Assembly (NCBI RefSeq): GCF_035942955.1
Contig: NZ_DASZCQ010000119.1
Coordinates: forward strand, 1 to 7,068
Origin: DASYTH01 sp035942955
GTDB lineage: Bacteria > Actinomycetota > Actinomycetes > Mycobacteriales > Pseudonocardiaceae
Reading direction: 5' to 3'
Length of the DNA: 7,068 nt
Below, one piece after another: positions 4,880 through 7,068 of the stretch. The position numbers and the translations under genes were made by a program. The notes below the pieces were generated by a model, which was given only the letters and a program-made list of their open reading frames with translations, had not been told where the DNA came from and did not search any database. Numbering within the stretch: the stretch's first letter is position 1; the number at the start of each line of letters is the position of its first letter.

Positions 4880-5686
4880 ATGTCCGACCTCGTGACCGGC
4901 GAGGCCGTCGTGCTCGACCTGCGGCTGGCCCGGCTGGCCAGCCGCGGGGTCGCGGTCGCGATCGACGTGCTCGTGCAGGCCGTGGTGCTGCTGGTGGTCC
5001 TGCTGCTGTTCCTCGCCGGCGCGGGCAGCGTGGACCCGGCGTTGCGCGCCGCGATCGGCGTCGTGGTGGTCGCCGCGGTGCTGGTCGGCTACCCGGTGCT
5101 GTTCGAGACGCTCAGCCGGGGCCGTTCGCCGGGCAAGGCGGCGCTGGGGCTGCGGGTGGTCCGCGACGACGGCGGGCCGATCCGGTTCCGGCAGGCGCTG
5201 GTGCGCGGACTGACCGGGTTCTTCGTGGACTTCTGGGTGTTCGGCCTGCTGGGCTCGGTAGCGATCTTCGTGTCGCTGGCGTCGGCGAAGGGCAAGCGGG
5301 TCGGCGACCTCCTTGCCGGAACCGTGGTCGTCGCCGAGCGGATCCCCGCGGCCGAGACTCCGGCCGTGACCATGCCCCCGGCGCTGGCCGGGTGGGCCTC
5401 CGGGCTCGACGTGGCCGCGGTGCCGGACGACCTGGCCCTCGCCGTCCGGCAGTACCTCGGCCGCTACCACCGGCTCGACCCCGCCGCCCGGGACGCGCTC
5501 GGCGCCCGGCTGGCCGCGGAGGTCGGCGGTCACCTCGGCGTGCCGCTACCGTCGGAGGCGTGGGCACCGCACTACCTGGCCGCCGTGCTCGCCGAGCGCC
5601 GGGCGCGCGAGCGGGCCCGGCACGCCGCCCCACCCCCTCCCGCCGGAGAGTCCACCGGCGACGACCCGTTCGCGCCGCCGCGCTGA
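4880..5686 (+). CDS. RDD family membrane protein
   Basis: RDD proteins are small integral membrane proteins; some relatives are linked to ion or metabolite transport, but the role in actinomycetes is not settled. Seen: 268 residues from the ATG at 4880. Hydrophobic segments lie at about 23-47, 56-77 and 110-134. Family signatures are SRGVAVAIDV (R22 and D29), GRSPGKAALGLRVVRDDGG at 81-99, and GKRVGDLLAGT at 138-148. After residue 155 comes a cytosolic tail with a helical part (LALAVRQYLGRYHRLDP, LAAVLAERRARERARH) and a Pro-rich acidic end. I chose the ATG over an upstream TTG because it begins just before the conserved region and fits the -10 spacing. It leads a plus-strand operon with the next two membrane proteins; in mycobacteria and relatives, RDD genes sit near MoxR/DUF58 clusters. 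Confidence 0.93.
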   Translation: MSDLVTGEAVVLDLRLARLASRGVAVAIDVLVQAVVLLVVLLLFLAGAGSVDPALRAAIGVVVVAAVLVGYPVLFETLSRGRSPGKAALGLRVVRDDGGPIRFRQALVRGLTGFFVDFWVFGLLGSVAIFVSLASAKGKRVGDLLAGTVVVAERIPAAETPAVTMPPALAGWASGLDVAAVPDDLALAVRQYLGRYHRLDPAARDALGARLAAEVGGHLGVPLPSEAWAPHYLAAVLAERRARERARHAAPPPPAGESTGDDPFAPPR

Positions 5687-5743
5687 TCACGTGTCCGATC
5701 TGGCAGGATTGCGAATCTCGACCGAGTGATTGACGGGGGCCCG

Positions 5744-6763
5744 ATGACGGACGGACCCGGCTGGGCCAGCCCAGATCCCCAGCCCGATCCCCAGCGCCAA
5801 CCTTCGCCCGCCTACCCGCAGTACCCGTCGGCGCCGCCGCCGCGGGCGGGCGCGCTCAAGCCGGGTGTCATCCCGCTGCGCCCGCTCGGGGTGAGCGAGA
5901 TCCTCGACGGTGCCATCTCGACCATGCGCGCGCATCCCAAGCCGACGCTGGGCGTGTCCGCGATCGTCGTGCTGGTGAGCGAGCTGCTGCTGCTCGTGGC
6001 CACCTACCCGCTGCTCGACGACATCGGGCGCGCGTCGTCGATCACTCAGGCCACCCCACCGGAAGAGGTCCTCGCGGCGTTCCGGGCGACCATGTCGTAC
6101 CTGGGGATCATCCTGGTGATCGGCCTGCCGACCCTGGTGCTCCTGTCCGGCTTCCTGACCGTGGTGGCCGGCAAGGCGGTGCTCGGCCAACCGATCGGGG
6201 CGGGCGAGGTGTGGTCCCGGGTGCGGCCGAGGCTGCTCGCCCTGCTGGGGCTGACCATGGTCTACCCGGCGGTCGCGCTCGGCGCCAGCCTGGTCCTGTT
6301 CGTGCTGGCGCTCGCGGTCCCGCCGCTGGCCGTCGTGGTGGCCATCGCGCTGGTCCCGCTTGCGCTCTGGCTGTACGTCCTGTTCTCGCTCGCCACGCCC
6401 GCGCTGATGCTGGAGAACGCCCGGATCGGTGCGGCGTTCGGCCGGTCCCGGAAGCTCGTGCGCGGATCGTGGTGGCGCGTGTTCGGCATCGAGCTGCTCG
6501 CGCTGGTCATCACGATCATCCTCACCCTGATCATCACGGCCCCGTTCGCCTACTTCGGCGGCGGCTTCGACCAGGTGACCACGGAGCCGGCGCCGCCGAC
6601 GGTCACCTACCTGATCCTGACCACGATCGGCGGGATCATCGCCGGCACCGTCACCAGGCCGTTCGTCGCGATCGTGACGGCGCTGCTGTACACCGATCAG
6701 CGGATGCGCCGCGAGGGCATGGACATCGAGCTGGCCAGGATGGCCGGCCAGCCGCCACCGTGA
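5744..6763 (+). CDS. Multi-pass membrane protein, glycerophosphodiester phosphodiesterase membrane-domain type
   Basis: Function unknown; the name comes from a shared membrane domain and no catalytic phosphodiesterase domain is present. Seen: 339 residues from the ATG at 5744. Residues 1-40 are Pro- and Gln-rich and hydrophilic (DPQPDPQ, PAYPQYP). The conserved-looking PLRPLGVSEILDGAISTMRA at 45-63 precedes about six hydrophobic segments, near 70-91, 117-142, 164-190, 192-216, 248-270 and 289-316. A cytosolic-looking loop LENARIGAAFGRSRKLVRGSWWR at 223-245 resembles the loop of this family. The C-terminus is short and charged. The start lies 57 nt after the RDD stop with GGGGG a few bases upstream; a GTG at 5726 is a weaker option with no ribosome site. 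The TGA overlaps the next gene (GTGA). It probably works with the RDD and DUF4129 proteins in a membrane complex. Confidence 0.85.
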   Translation: MTDGPGWASPDPQPDPQRQPSPAYPQYPSAPPPRAGALKPGVIPLRPLGVSEILDGAISTMRAHPKPTLGVSAIVVLVSELLLLVATYPLLDDIGRASSITQATPPEEVLAAFRATMSYLGIILVIGLPTLVLLSGFLTVVAGKAVLGQPIGAGEVWSRVRPRLLALLGLTMVYPAVALGASLVLFVLALAVPPLAVVVAIALVPLALWLYVLFSLATPALMLENARIGAAFGRSRKLVRGSWWRVFGIELLALVITIILTLIITAPFAYFGGGFDQVTTEPAPPTVTYLILTTIGGIIAGTVTRPFVAIVTALLYTDQRMRREGMDIELARMAGQPPP

Positions 6764-7068
6764 TCCCGGTCGACGTCGACCGGGACGAGGCGCGCGAGGC
6801 CGCGCGCCGCGAGCTCGCCGATCCCCTCTACCAGGCCGCCGAGCCGTCGCTCGTCGAGCGGACCGCGCGGTGGCTCGGCGCGGTGCTCACCGAGCTGTTC
6901 ACCGGCATCGGCGCCGCCGTTCCCGGCGGCGTGGCGGGCCTGATCGTGCTGGCGCTGCTCGCCGTGCTGGTGGTGGTGATCGTCCGGCTGCGGGCCGGCC
7001 CGGTCGCCCGCGGCGCCCGCCGCCGGCCGGCGTTGTTCGACGGCTCGGCGCGGTCGGCGGACGAGCAC
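6760..7068 (+). CDS. DUF4129 domain protein, N-terminal 103 residues
   Basis: Seen: an open frame from the GTG at 6760-6762 to the right edge. It begins MIPVDVDRDEAREAARRELADPLYQ, then PSLVERTARWLGAVL, one strong membrane segment (VAGLIVLALLAVLVVVIVRL, about residues 61-80), and a basic stretch (RARRRPALF-like). The ARRELADPxY motif with a single transmembrane helix is typical of actinobacterial DUF4129 proteins; the DUF4129 domain itself lies after the helix and is mostly outside the window. Some DUF4129 proteins carry transglutaminase domains, which cannot be seen here. The start overlaps the preceding stop as GTGA and lacks a ribosome site, so translation is probably coupled. A perfect 22-bp palindrome covers codons 2-9. 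DUF4350, MoxR and DUF58 genes would be the expected followers. Confidence 0.85.
   Translation, partial: MIPVDVDRDEAREAARRELADPLYQAAEPSLVERTARWLGAVLTELFTGIGAAVPGGVAGLIVLALLAVLVVVIVRLRAGPVARGARRRPALFDGSARSADEH
6764..6785. repeat. 22-bp perfect palindrome at the DUF4129 start
   Basis: Each half is TCCCGGTCGAC or its exact complement, meeting without a spacer, and the symmetry ends at both flanks. It lies 4 nt after the first base of the GTG start and spans the stop/start junction of the two genes. It could be an intragenic operator or, less likely because of the missing loop, an RNA hairpin. Confidence 0.75.

Noticed and set aside
6912..6931. An 8-bp perfect stem (CGCCGCCG / CGGCGGCG) with a TTCC loop in the DUF4129 gene
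   Set aside because: Alternating Ala (GCC) and Gly (GGC) codons readily create this in such a G/C-rich gene, and it is not near a start or stop.
6697..7068. A minus-strand open frame at the right edge
   Set aside because: Antisense to the DUF4129 gene, with His/Arg/Gly-rich low-complexity translation and no recognisable domain.

Overview
This is a high-GC window with short or overlapping gene junctions, GTG starts and strong G/C bias at third codon positions. It looks like an actinomycete chromosome, most likely a member of the Pseudonocardiaceae, although the genus cannot be fixed from the sequence alone. I see no mobile element, RNA gene or CRISPR array.

Left and centre (1-4778, minus strand): one compact operon reading right to left. 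The order is a ParA-type ATPase, a 127-residue ribbon-helix-helix-like protein, scpA, scpB, rluB and a DUF1015-family protein that runs off the left edge. This is the known actinobacterial parA-scpA-scpB-rluB neighbourhood (compare Rv1708-Rv1711 in Mycobacterium tuberculosis) with two additions: the small gene and the DUF1015 gene. Most junctions overlap by 4 nt (GTGA) or 11 nt, so translation is probably coupled. The exception is the junction before scpA, where about 119 nt look non-coding and hold a strong hairpin.

Middle (4779-4879): a 101-nt divergent intergenic region with two short perfect inverted repeats and weak -10-like elements facing both ways.

Right (4880-7068, plus strand): a membrane-protein operon. 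It encodes an RDD-family protein, a six-helix membrane protein of the glycerophosphodiester phosphodiesterase membrane-domain type, and the N-terminal part of a DUF4129 protein. In actinobacteria such genes usually precede a MoxR ATPase and a DUF58 protein, which would lie beyond the right edge.

How they fit together: ScpA and ScpB are the kleisin and kite subunits of the SMC condensin that compacts and separates chromosomes. The ParA ATPase and the small DNA-binding-like protein are candidates for a second, ParB-independent partition or positioning module expressed with condensin. RluB modifies 23S rRNA. The most interesting leads are the ParA/RHH pair joined to scpAB, the decapeptide repeat tail of ScpB, the scpA leader hairpin, a 22-bp perfect palindrome over the start of the DUF4129 gene, and a TTA codon at position 4 of the DUF1015 gene.
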